From: Corydoras sp. C115
Taxonomy: Eukaryota > Chordata > Actinopteri > Siluriformes > Callichthyidae
Direction of reading: 5' to 3'
DNA: 64,000 bases
Assembly: GCA_019802505.1 (NCBI GenBank)
Contig: JAFMOC010000108.1
Location: 124,001-188,000 of the forward strand
Below the pieces are notes generated by a model. The model was given only the letters and a program-made list of their open reading frames with translations, was not told where the DNA came from and did no database searches. This document shows, piece after piece, positions 58,101 through 64,000 of this stretch. Every line of letters starts with the position of its first letter. The stretch's first letter is position 1. The position numbers were made by a program, and so were the translations under genes.

Positions 58101-58975
58101 CCTGCTGGATTAATTTTAAGTCTCAAAACCCAAACAAACTTTTCTTTACCACAAACCGATGTCCGTTTATACACTCAGAGCATATTTTCAAGCGTTAATA
58201 TCAAGCAGAATTTGTTGAGTAAATTGTTTTTAATGACGTGTTAACACAATTGCAAATGTTGACCTAGGTCATCTTGCCAAATAAGCAAAACTAAAATTCT
58301 ACTAAGGATAACACGGTGGCTTAGTGGTTAGCACATTCCAATCTGGGTGGAGTTTCTCCCCATTTCCGCGTGGATTTCCTCCGGTTTACTCCATCAGTTA
58401 GAAACCATAGATTGAATGCTCTAAATCGCCCTATATAGAGTGTGTTCTGTGCATGTCTGTGTGACAGAGTGTGCCTAGCAAAAGATTGCCACCCTGTCCT
58501 GCCAAGCACCCGAAATTTTCTCCCCTAGAGTCTAGTAGAGTATTAAGTAGAAGATAATGAATGAATGAATGAATGAATGAATGAATGAATGAATGAATGA
58601 ATGAAATTTTGGAATTGACAAAATTATATATTGAAAAATAGAGGGGTAATTTGTTCAAATACATGTGAGGTGAACATTTTAAAATATAAATGTCAGAAAG
58701 GTCATTAAAGGAGCTCACCTGGAGCCATTCATTTGCCCCCCTCTTCTTCCCCCTCCTCCAGTCACTTCTCCCCCTCCTCCATTGTTACACTCCATCTTGA
58801 TTGTGACACGGCCAGGTGGAGGGCCGAGCCATTCTTGCTGTGCCACACGGGGACTGAGTTTACTTTGTCCATACTCACTCACTGCTGAGGCAGTCATGTC
58901 TGATTTGGCCTGCTGCGCCACGCTGTACACACACTCAAACAGAGACTGGTCCTCAGTTACCACAGTCAGTGCCTC
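34245..58975 (-). CDS. erg: ETS transcription factor ERG (9 exons, 5' end incomplete)
   Basis: ERG is a nuclear, sequence-specific activator of the ETS family that binds GGAA-core sites and acts in endothelial, blood and cartilage development. Coding exons in transcription order are 58719-58975, 50323-50465, 43680-43883, 42225-42305, 38879-38950, 35828-35890, 35636-35692, 35096-35143 and 34245-34765. All junctions have AG acceptors and GT donors and the phases join, giving 481 residues plus stop. An N-terminal region, the PNT/SAM domain, a linker built of small exons, the ETS DNA-binding domain and the C-terminal activation tail ending HLGTYY are all present. ERG is preferred over FLI1 because of the PPALPV, APNPYWNSP and HLGTYY tail signatures and because kcnj15 is its neighbour. 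The first visible exon starts in phase 0 with EALTVV; the short start exon (MASTIK in human) was not found and is probably to the right of the window. Introns range from 135 bases to about 8.3 kb and carry many transposons, but no coding exon is interrupted. Confidence 0.95.
35096..35143 (-). CDS. erg: erg small linker exon (48 bp)
   Basis: It encodes PYQVLGPTSSRLANP, one residue different from human ERG as remembered (Val for Ile). The acceptor is TGCCAG and the donor GTAATG. It connects the linker to the ETS exon in phase 1. Confidence 0.94.
35205..35528 (-). repeat. SINE family A in erg intron
   Basis: Diverged copy between the 48-bp and 57-bp exons of erg, only 62 bases from the nearer exon. 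Confidence 0.85.
35636..35692 (-). CDS. erg: erg small linker exon (57 bp)
   Basis: It encodes SQSSAAVVTKTEEQRPQL, matching human AQPSPSTVPKTEDQRPQL. The acceptor is TATTAG and the donor GTGAG. Only 135 bases separate it from the previous exon, the shortest intron of the gene. Confidence 0.92.
   Translation of the reverse strand, partial: CHSLQLQLLLKQKNRDLN
35828..35890 (-). CDS. erg: erg small linker exon (63 bp)
   Basis: It encodes DLTYDAARRTVWPTQ and a few more residues, matching the human DLPYEPPRRSAWTG segment. The acceptor is TTAAAG and the donor GTAATG. The first codon is completed by the last base of the preceding exon. Confidence 0.9.
36085..36790 (+). repeat. Interspersed repeat R1, two partial copies
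   Basis: Two consecutive copies (about 36085-36390 and 36430-36790) share AACAACATAACAG and TTCTTGCCACTGT blocks with 19615-20290, here in + orientation. Confidence 0.65.
36791..37768. other. erg intron, no feature recognised
   Basis: AT-rich sequence without a recognised repeat or exon. Confidence 0.5.
37769..37859 (-). repeat. SINE family A 3' fragment
   Basis: Only the 3' quarter is present (CATCATCTTCCGC to GGGCTCTGGGCAAAT). Confidence 0.75.
37860..38239. other. erg intron, no feature recognised
   Basis: AT-rich sequence, nothing recognised. Confidence 0.5.
38240..38490 (+). repeat. Interspersed repeat R2, copy 2
   Basis: Shares ordered blocks with 26805-27080, including ATTTGGCCACTAGAT and CACTTTAAAAAACG. 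Confidence 0.6.
38879..38950 (-). CDS. erg: erg 72-bp cassette exon
   Basis: This 72-base exon encodes a segment starting GGANFIFPNTSVY and ending NRP, aligning with human GGAAFIFPNTSVY through TTRP. The acceptor is TTCAG and the donor GTCAGT. It is phase 1 at both ends and can be skipped without a frameshift, like the known 72-bp alternative exon of human ERG. Its second half is clearly diverged. Confidence 0.9.
39202..39307 (+). repeat. SINE family A 3' fragment with (GAAT)n tail
   Basis: Only the 3' quarter is present, from GTGCCCGAAAC to the tail. Confidence 0.75.
39586..41082 (+). mobile_element. Tc1-like transposon, second family
   Basis: Ends CAGTCAAGCCC and its near-complement lie at TA sites in an erg intron. 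Inverted terminal regions share TTATTCATAC and further blocks over about 200 bases. A (TA)n run follows the right end. It differs in terminal sequence and transposase from the elements at 12956 and 45893. Confidence 0.88.
39939..40950 (+). pseudogene. Tc1 transposase, frameshifted
   Basis: Three frame segments make up one transposase: an HTH part (ELTKDLRLCIVAAHKSGKSY), a core part with VLWSDETKIELFG, and a last part with FQHDNDPQHTA and SPDLNAIENLW. Breaks lie near 40140-40165, 40520-40550 and 40800. The DDE acids survive but the gene is dead. Confidence 0.88.
41083..41145. repeat. (TA)n microsatellite beside Tc1 end
   Basis: About 60 bases of TA directly at the right end of the Tc1 element, seeded at its TA target. 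Confidence 0.9.
41146..42200. other. erg intron, no feature recognised
   Basis: AT-rich sequence without recognised repeats. Confidence 0.5.
42225..42305 (-). CDS. erg: erg 81-bp cassette exon
   Basis: This 81-base exon encodes PLPHLTSDDVDKALQNSPRL followed by MHARNT. Acceptor CTTAG and donor GTAAGG are clean. It is phase 1 at both ends, so skipping keeps the frame. The matching exon of human ERG is alternatively spliced. Confidence 0.95.
42472..42511. repeat. (TAGG)n microsatellite
   Basis: About ten TAGG/TAGA units in an erg intron. Confidence 0.85.
42985..43218 (-). repeat. Old SINE
   Basis: Keeps traces of a tRNA-like head (GGCGGCACAGGGGTGCAGTG on the - strand) and of the AACATGTTTTTG block; strongly diverged. 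Confidence 0.55.
43680..43883 (-). CDS. erg: erg coding exon: PNT/SAM domain
   Basis: This 204-base exon encodes most of the pointed domain, a five-helix protein-interaction fold. Key blocks are DHVRQWLEWA, NIDGKELCKM and NVDILLSHLHYLRE. The acceptor is TTTAG and the donor is GTGAGT directly after CGTGAGA. Phase is 1 at both ends. Confidence 0.96.
43940..44155 (-). repeat. tRNA-derived SINE, family B
   Basis: On the - strand: GTAGCTCAGTGGTTAGGGTG, then GGATTCAAATCCCAGC and the family B body; lies 57 bases from the erg PNT exon. Confidence 0.8.
44254..44408 (+). repeat. SINE family A body fragment
   Basis: Body from GGGATTCTTCTAGG to a degenerate tail; head missing. Confidence 0.7.
44409..45250. 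other. erg intron, no feature recognised
   Basis: A short TA run near 44587 and CA run near 44992; nothing else recognised. Confidence 0.5.
45262..45596 (-). repeat. SINE family A, full length but diverged
   Basis: Tail, body and head are recognisable; flanks share ATATAATATAT. Confidence 0.8.
45893..47494 (-). mobile_element. Tc1-like transposon, third family
   Basis: Ends CATTGCATCCGGAAAGTATT and complement CGGATGCACTG lie inside TA duplications (45891-45892 and 47495-47496). Inverted repeats of about 200 bases carry GTGAAGCGCTGTGAATAC-type sequence. The right repeat holds a short stray SINE-like piece (47348-47382, ATCGCTGGGTGGACACTCAC). It lies in an erg intron, with its transposase on the same strand as erg. 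Confidence 0.92.
46099..47123 (-). pseudogene. Tc1 transposase, one break
   Basis: An N-terminal piece (47123-46857) holds the helix-turn-helix region, including GEGYRKISAALKVPMSTV. The main piece (46830-46099, 243 residues) holds the intact catalytic core: WSDETKIELFG, FQQDNDPEHTA and SPDLNPIEHLW, spaced as DD34E, and ends KGGSTKY. The two pieces are separated only by a TAG and a frame change within about 30 bases, making this the best-preserved transposase in the window. Confidence 0.92.
47511..48140 (-). repeat. SINE family A split by another SINE
   Basis: The outer, reverse copy occupies 47511-47690 and 48001-48140. Its sequence resumes after the inner copy with the repeated TTTACCTT(A/G)AAT target. 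Confidence 0.85.
47691..48000 (+). repeat. SINE family A inserted in a SINE
   Basis: Head degenerate, (GAAT)n tail present. The 12-base target duplication is TTTACCTTAAAT at 47679-47690 and TTTACCTTGAAT at 48001-48012. Confidence 0.88.
48493..49472 (-). mobile_element. Internally deleted hAT element
   Basis: Terminal inverted repeats CAGTGCTTCTCAA / its complement TTGAGAAGCACTG bound 980 bases, inside an exact 8-base target duplication AGTTAAAC (48485-48492 and 49473-49480). A transposase N-terminus is kept at 49386-49177 on the - strand. Charlie-like by terminal sequence; it sits in an erg intron. Confidence 0.92.
49177..49386 (-). pseudogene. hAT transposase N-terminal remnant (BED-like finger start)
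   Basis: A 69-codon frame with MDKYLTGMTERK, then YVALGFTVTKVGDEERPLCL, matches the start of ZBED5-like hAT transposases, where a G-F-T-x-x-x-G-D-E...P-L-C-x-x-C block opens the BED finger. The frame ends after the second Cys; the catalytic RNase H part is absent from the element. Confidence 0.75.
49481..50260. other. erg intron, no feature recognised
   Basis: AT-rich with TG-rich tracts near 49915-49970 and 50113-50130. Confidence 0.5.
50323..50465 (-). CDS. erg: erg coding exon: linker before PNT domain
   Basis: This 143-base exon starts after TTCAAAG and ends CCTGCAG before GTATTG. It completes the Arg codon of the previous exon, then encodes 47 residues beginning NSPDHCGVGKGKM and ending RKVIVPA. 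That corresponds to the human segment NSPDECSVAKGGKM through RRVIVPA. Phase carries into the PNT exon to form Asp. Confidence 0.93.
50704..51041 (-). repeat. SINE family A
   Basis: Near full length with a degenerate tail and head; 240 bases upstream of the 143-bp erg exon. Confidence 0.85.
51042..51526. other. erg intron, no feature recognised
   Basis: Nothing recognised. Confidence 0.5.
51527..51872 (+). repeat. Diverged solo LTR of the 646-2858 family
   Basis: Shares in order GTTAATTAACT, CTACCTCTTTAAATAAA, GCCTGTCTCC...CAGCG and GCGCAGCC...GGCT with the LTRs at 646 and 2510 and ends TGTGACA. No internal region remains. Left boundary is approximate. Confidence 0.6.
52054..52129. repeat. 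(TA)n microsatellite
   Basis: About 75 bases of pure TA. Confidence 0.95.
52170..52490. repeat. Interspersed repeat of unknown class
   Basis: Contains TACAGTTTGATGGCATGAGG and GACTGGCATTGTCCATAATG, a block I recognise as widely repeated in fish genomes. Class and ends not determined. Confidence 0.45.
52822..52905 (-). repeat. SINE family A 3' fragment
   Basis: Tail-proximal quarter only, diverged. Confidence 0.65.
53090..53161 (-). repeat. SINE family A with nearly all the body deleted
   Basis: The 3' end (ATTATCTTCCGC) is joined directly to the head (ATGCTAACCACTAAGCCAC), leaving about 70 bases. Confidence 0.75.
53318..53575 (-). other. Unidentified open frame
   Basis: An 85-codon frame contains ERNDWMLIANVHRKGRFGTA and NEDDAAFEKKKQIYAGLL, a fairly protein-like, charged composition. 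No family was recognised; no splice or domain support. The surrounding 53281-53850 block is richer in C and G than its flanks and may be one old inserted unit. Confidence 0.25.
54033..54375 (-). repeat. SINE family A, full length
   Basis: Exact 10-base target duplication ACATGAATCA at 54023-54032 and 54376-54385. Confidence 0.92.
54386..55105. other. erg intron, no feature recognised
   Basis: AT-rich sequence, nothing recognised. Confidence 0.5.
55110..55424 (-). repeat. SINE family A, diverged
   Basis: Tail and body present, head truncated near GAACGTG. Confidence 0.8.
55440..55746 (-). repeat. SINE family A, full length
   Basis: Inserted about 15 bases from the previous copy; exact 12-base target duplication CTGTAATTTTAT at 55428-55439 and 55747-55758. 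Confidence 0.9.
55759..57010. other. erg intron, no feature recognised
   Basis: AT-rich, including an (ATT)n run near 56811-56825. No repeat family recognised. Confidence 0.5.
57029..57124 (-). repeat. SINE family A, 5'-truncated at insertion
   Basis: A 96-base copy lacking the tRNA-like head and part of the 3' body, yet flanked by an exact 12-base target duplication CATTAATTTATT (57017-57028 and 57125-57136). It was therefore inserted already truncated. Confidence 0.85.
57280..57625 (-). repeat. SINE family A, near full length
   Basis: Tail short, body and head intact. Confidence 0.88.
57626..58303. other. erg intron, no feature recognised
   Basis: Nothing recognised. Confidence 0.5.
58306..58604 (+). 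repeat. SINE family A with long (GAAT)n tail
   Basis: The B-box segment is deleted after the A box, so it is probably transcriptionally dead. The tail (58558-58604) has about 12 GAAT units, the longest in the window. It ends 115 bases from an erg exon. Confidence 0.85.
58719..58975 (-). CDS. erg: erg coding exon: N-terminal region
   Basis: This 257-base exon encodes the N-terminal ERG segment running from EALTVVTEDQSLFE through LSPRVAQQEWL and RVTIKMECN. The acceptor is TGTAG before GAGGCA and the donor is AG before GTGAGC; it starts in phase 0 and ends two bases into an Arg codon. Between KMECN and MNGSR it carries a glycine-rich insert with two GGGG runs, absent from human ERG as remembered. 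Confidence 0.93.
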
Positions 58976-59267
58976 CTACATTAAGAATGTAGAAGAGAAA
59001 TTCAAAATGTACAACATATAATAAAGAAATACCACAGCAATAACACTGTAATTTATTTAGTTTTATATTGAGTAGTTGTAGCATGAACATAATCCACCTA
59101 AAAACTTAGGAACAACCAAATGTGATCTTAATAAACAGATTGAGAAATGAGAGGCAGTATGACAGCTGATGGGTATGATGCTTATATCAAGTAAAAATGT
59201 AGCTCTAATCATAAATAAATATTAAATACAATGATGATAAAATTATTAAAAACATAAAACACAATAT

Positions 59268-59610
59268 CGGGGGCTTAGGATCCCAATCTGGGTGAAGCTT
59301 TCATGTTCTCCCTGTGTACACATGGATTTCCTCTGGATACTAATATTTCATCCCACAGCCCAAAAATGGATTTAGAGTAAGTTGAATGCTCTGAATTTCC
59401 CCATATATAGTGTATTTTTCTGGCCCAATCTGGGAGGAGTTTCCGTGTTCTCCCCGTGTCCGAATAGGTTTCCTGGTTCTCTGATTTCTTCCCACAGTCC
59501 AAAAACATGGATTTAAGGTAAATGAATGTTATAAAATGCCCCGTATAGTGTGTGTTTGTGCACCCTTGTAGAGGATTAAGTTGAAGATAATGAATAAATA
59601 AATGAATTAA
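59268..59610 (+). repeat. Two partial SINE family A copies in tandem
   Basis: Two body segments in the same orientation (59280-59420 and 59424-59605) each begin near CCCAATCTGGG; both lack the head. Confidence 0.75.
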
Positions 59611-59864
59611 TATTTATTTTCAAAAAAATTCAGAAGCCATGTGGCCCAAATTGTGTGAGTAAGTTGAATGTTTCTATCTGAAGTTCTTAGCATTTTACAT
59701 CAGCATCCTACATCTGGCCTAAACACTGATTCTGTCAGTAGGACAGCAACGCCTGAAAACATGATCATGAAGCCTGGTGTCACAGTGTTTTATGTAAAAA
59801 AAAAAATAAAAAAAATAACAATGTAAATGCAACAACAAATTTAACGTGAGTATGCCAAAATAAG

Positions 59865-60222
59865 GGCGGCACGGTGGCTTAGTGGTTAGGATGATCGCCT
59901 CTCAGCGCTAGGGATTCCCGGTTCGAATCCCCATCTGGGTGGAGTTTCCATGTTCTCCCCGTGTCCACGTGGGTTTCCTCCGGGTTCTCCGGTTTCCGCC
60001 CACTGTCCAAAAACATGGATCAAGTCAATTGAGTTCTCCAAATTAGCCCAAATTGGGTGTGCATGTGTGCGTGTCTGTGTGACTGAGTGTGTGCCCAGCA
60101 ATAGATTGGCGTGCTGTCCTGGGTGTATCTTCCCAGCGCCCGAAACGTTCTTCCCTGGATGGGCATGGGGAACCCCCCCGCAACCCTAATATAGGATAAA
60201 GCGGAAGATAATGAATGGATGG
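59865..60222 (+). repeat. SINE family A, full length and well preserved
   Basis: A and B boxes are intact (TGGCTTAGTGG and GGTTCGAATCC). Exact 13-base target duplication ATGCCAAAATAAG at 59852-59864 and 60223-60235. Confidence 0.93.
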
Positions 60223-60469
60223 ATGCCAAAATAAGCAGAAACATTTTGTAAATTAAAAAACTGTTAAGATTTTCTGTTTCGATACAACAAAAATTACCGT
60301 CATACACGTAAAAATGAAAGTGATATTCAATTCTGTCTTTAATGTACTCATCATATTACAAAACTTGTTAAAGTTTAATTGGTAAATGTGCAAGATGGAA
60401 AAAAATGGCAGTCATATTTTCTGGGTAGTTTCACTGGGATAATTCAACTACTATAAAGTAAATTTTTTG

Positions 60470-60640
60470 TTTTGATTTTTTCATACCTAAACTCAGCTTG
60501 CTCACTGTGTTCTAGTCACATTTGAAGGTTTATTCCTGCTAAATGGTGGAACAATTTGCCTAGAGCTGTCTGTAATACAGACATTAAGCATAAAAAAGAG
60601 ACCTTTGCTGCAAGCACTTGCTCGATTCTCATCAAATTTC
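60470..60640 (+). repeat. L2/Rex-type LINE fragment
   Basis: GCTAAATGGTGGAACAATTT encodes the A-K-W-W-N-x-L-P motif near the end of L2-like ORF2, followed by RAVCNTDIKHKKETF. Confidence 0.6.
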
Positions 60641-61850
60641 ACTTATGTAGGGAGAGGGAACATGTAGATATCTCTCCATCAAGCAAAACTTCAAAATGTC
60701 ATATTGCAGGTGAAATGTTTTGTTCTCTCACTTATATGTTGATTTTAACAAAAAATGCAAATGAATGCATTTAAATGTGAAACCCTATCTGCCTAATTGT
60801 TGTAGGAAATGCACCTTGCACACCCACAACTAGGTTCTGTTTTTTCTCCAATCACAGTCTTTTCTTTGTAGTTGTCTGTGCTTGGGTAAATTTATTCATT
60901 AATAATTAGTTAATTTTTGTCAGCTGTATTTGCCTTCATATGTGTTCCCTTCGTGTATTTAAGCCTGCATCTTACCCAATTTCAATTTCTTCTAAAAATC
61001 GCATCTGCTGAATTTCAATTGTCCCTTGGTGGTTTTTATCATGACAATATTTTTTTCACTCCAATCCTTTCAGTAGCATCAGAAAGTGGAATAGTACTGT
61101 AAAATCACAGAATATAACACGTATCTTCAAACTTGTGAAGCTCACGCAGCAGTGAGTGATGTGTTTTCAATATAAGGAATCAAACAGAATACTAATAAAA
61201 CTTGACATTTAAGTTATTTTCCATGGCTGTTCACCCAGATTATGCTAACATAAGCAACTCTGTTTTACTCTGTTCATGAGTCTCTGTAGTATAAAGGTGT
61301 AAACTCTTTTTCCAGTCTCAATGGGCCTTAGAGCTCATTCATGTTAAAGGCGGTCGAAGACAGGAAGCCCTCTGCTAGCATTTCCTGCAGTAGAAATTCA
61401 GATAGGGACAATGAAAGAGGGGGGATGGAAAAAAAGGAAAAGCTCATCCATCCACATTCTGATTGTGTTACTGAACGGAGCAGAGTGAGAGTGACAGAGG
61501 GAGAAAGGGAGGGATATGGAAAGAGGTGCAGGTGGACACCACCCAGTCATTAACACCGCAGGCATGAGAGGCCATTAACCTCAGCTGAAGGTTAGCAGAG
61601 GGCCAGTGCCCTTATATTTCCCTTCATTAGAGTATTCTAACAGTATTCTATTCATACAATGTTCACCACACTATAGCAGCTGTGATCAATACACTTAATA
61701 AAACCGTTACTCCAGAAAAAGTGTCAAATAAAGTGCAAGAAGATGTAATAAGAAAGTATTTAAGGACTTATATTTACTGTGCAGGTCTAGTCTAGTTTAT
61801 TCACACCTATCTATCTATCTATCTACTGTATCTATATAACTACCTACCTA
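60641..61850. other. erg intron or 5' flank, no feature recognised
   Basis: Includes a purine-rich stretch at 61400-61530. No start exon of erg was found here. Confidence 0.5.
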
Positions 61851-61852
61851 CC

Positions 61853-62045
<193 letters not shown>

Positions 62046-62129
62046 AGATATCCTCATGTTAGTGGAGACTTTTGGAGACGCTGAAGTGAAGTGCTTACAT
62101 GTTCTTTAATATCTGTCGTCAGTGAGCAG

Positions 62130-62175
62130 CGGTTTCGTGGGCCTTGAGTTTGACACCTATGATTTAGGGTGTTTT
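62130..62175 (-). repeat. hAT terminal-repeat fragment
   Basis: On the - strand it reads CATAGGTGTCAAACTCAAGG, the end of a Charlie-type hAT family common in fish. The rest of the element is not recognisable here. Confidence 0.5.
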
Positions 62176-63409
62176 TTACAATTTTTTTCTGTCCCATTAA
62201 CGCATTGATGCATCGAATTATTATTATTCATTGATGTGTCGATTATTATTTACAGCCTTAATACTTACAATGCCACATTCACTTGTCCATTAAAACATCT
62301 AATTACTGTCTGCCACATTCCTTCACTGCCCCACTTAAATCCTTTTTAAAATTTCTGTTCCAAGCCATAATACTGTCTGCCATGCTGTTTTGTTTAAAAT
62401 GAACAAAGATAAAATGGGGTCATTGCAGTTTTTTTTTTTTTTACTTTTCACTCACTTTGACACCCATACTCTCATTCACCTCTGCTTTTCACTATTAGAG
62501 CTGGGATAGGCTCCAAATATTTTGTACAGTATGAAAGAAAAATACATGAATAAATGAAGGGTATTATTGTGCTGTACTTGGCTTTGTCCAAAATGCTTAA
62601 GCAGGCGAAATCATTTCACAAATTTAACTATTGTTTAATTAATCTTACTTCATACATTTTATTGCTTCATCAATACTGTTTACCACACTCTGACAGTTAT
62701 AGTCATTCTGTTACTCATTCTGCCACTTCTTATGTTTTCATTTATTATTTTTGTACAAACCAAAACAATGTTACTCAAACATTTACACACTCATGCTATC
62801 ACTGCTGATTTTTTTACTGACATATTCTCATGGGAACCAACCCATAGACTTGTGTCCTTTGTAATGGGCAATTGTTTTACATACTGTCAATAACTTTTTA
62901 TATTTTTGAGCTATAAATTCCTGCTGTCTTATAAAGAGAGCTTTCCAACGATAGGAAATATAATTGATTTGGGTGCTGGGAACCTCCCATTTATTTCTCT
63001 CCAATATGGCTGCCATAAGAACAAGCACATTTTATGGAAGGAGAAAAGTCAAATATTATCTATTAATTGTGGTTTTATTTCAGTTCATTTATTTAATCTT
63101 AGATCTAGCCATCTTTTAAGTTTAGTTTGCCATTCATACAAAAGTGGATTGTTAGTATGAGTAAGATTGTTATGACTCTACAAGCAAAATTGCTTAATTT
63201 TTCTATTTAAAGCTTGGCTCACTTTCAATATAAAGATTGTCTTTTTGTTTGCTTCAATGGACATGCTGCAAAATTAAAATAAAAATTAATTTAAAAAATC
63301 TAAATTGTAAGTTGTAAAATTGTAAGTAAAATTTTACTCTCAATAGTTAGGAAAGCCCAATAAAAATAAATTGGATGACTCTTTTTATTTCAAATTTCTT
63401 TTATACACT
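62176..63409. other. erg intron or 5' flank, no feature recognised
   Basis: AT-rich sequence, nothing recognised. Confidence 0.5.
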
Positions 63410-63475
63410 TTTATTAAACCCACAAACTTCAGATTGATGGCCCAACATAACCACTGAGCTACCTCACCCTTATCA
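63410..63475 (-). repeat. SINE family B head fragment
   Basis: On the - strand it has GTAGCTCAGTGGTTATG and part of the family B region; short and diverged. Confidence 0.5.
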
Positions 63476-63629
63476 ATAAGAGGTTATTACATATTCCATG
63501 CAACCTGTTTATACAACAAGATATTCCTTTCGATTCCAAGATAATTTTGTATATAATTTTTTATATATATATACTTTACAAACTTGGATGATCCTTTTCT
63601 ATCACTAAGGTCACCTAATTGCTTATTTA

Positions 63630-63970
63630 ATTGCGTGTCATATCTAGACTGGATTACTGAAACTCACCTAACAGAATTTTCCCTAGAATCCACTAACCCC
63701 CTGCAACTAAGGTGAAACAATGTAGAATGTCTGGTCTTCTCTATCTGTTTTATGCCTAAAACACTGGCTTCCTACAGCTGTATGTATGAAATTCAGTATA
63801 CATATGAGATGTACCAAAATACAAACATTACTTCTCAAAACCTACTCTGTACTACTCATAAATGTTTATCTAGGACTGCTGAATAAACATACACTTTAAA
63901 ATGCAAGGAAGAGAAGTATTATGGCTTTTTTGTCCCAGCACCCAAATGGTGGTATGAGTTTCCTTTAGAA
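63630..63970 (+). repeat. LINE (L2/Rex-like) 3' fragment
   Basis: The order AGACTGGATTACTG, CACTGGCTTCCTACAGCTGT and CACCCAAATGGTGGTATGAG encodes remnants of R-L-D-Y-C, H-W-L-P-T-A-V and P-K-W-W-Y-E motifs with frameshifts. Confidence 0.6.
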
Positions 63971-64000
63971 ATCAGATGACTGACTTACTGAATGTCTTTA

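Noticed and set aside
58715..58963. Translation start at a GTG within the N-terminal erg exon
   Set aside because: The conserved protein continues upstream (EALTV) to a splice acceptor, so this is an internal codon.

Overview
The window is nuclear DNA from a ray-finned fish, most likely an otophysan such as a catfish or cyprinid relative. It is AT-rich and carries intron-containing vertebrate genes. It is packed with short tRNA-derived SINEs, Tc1/mariner and hAT transposons, broken LINEs and long (TA)n and (CA)n runs, as is typical of teleost genomes. The species assignment is inference; no species-specific marker was recognised.

Two host genes are well supported. kcnj15 (Kir4.2 inward-rectifier potassium channel) is a single-exon coding region on the + strand at 29503-30519. 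erg (ETS-family transcription factor) is on the - strand. Its last nine coding exons lie between 58975 and 34245 with intact splice sites and continuous phase, including the PNT domain, the 81-bp and 72-bp cassette exons and the ETS domain. The erg start exon was not found and probably lies beyond the right edge. The two genes are convergent, as KCNJ15 and ERG are on human chromosome 21. A truncated, frameshifted copy of the kcnj15 5' coding region lies 2.2 kb upstream of the intact gene.

Layout. 1-2.9 kb: SINE fragment, then a non-autonomous LTR element with 5-bp target duplication and three coding-like minisatellites. 3-7.3 kb: SINEs, microsatellites, a small 27-bp repeat. 7.3-10.9 kb: pyrimidine-rich unassigned block, a heavily deleted L1-type LINE, an L2-type LINE fragment. 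11.4-16.4 kb: SINEs and a Tc1 element that contains a hAT element that contains a SINE. 16.4-26.2 kb: SINEs, an unidentified coding-like remnant, two broken LINEs, a reverse-strand LTR with a SINE inside. 26.8-30.6 kb: kcnj15 pseudogene and kcnj15. 30.6-34.2 kb: a stretch almost free of recognisable transposons. 34.2-59 kb: erg, with two Tc1 elements, a hAT element and many SINEs in its introns. 59-64 kb: erg upstream intron or 5' flank with SINEs, a compound microsatellite and LINE scraps.

No new multi-gene system is evident. The most informative signals are the nested insertions with exact target duplications, the decayed kcnj15 duplication, lineage changes in the Kir4.2 C-terminus and ERG N-terminal region, and the LTR element built of in-frame minisatellites.
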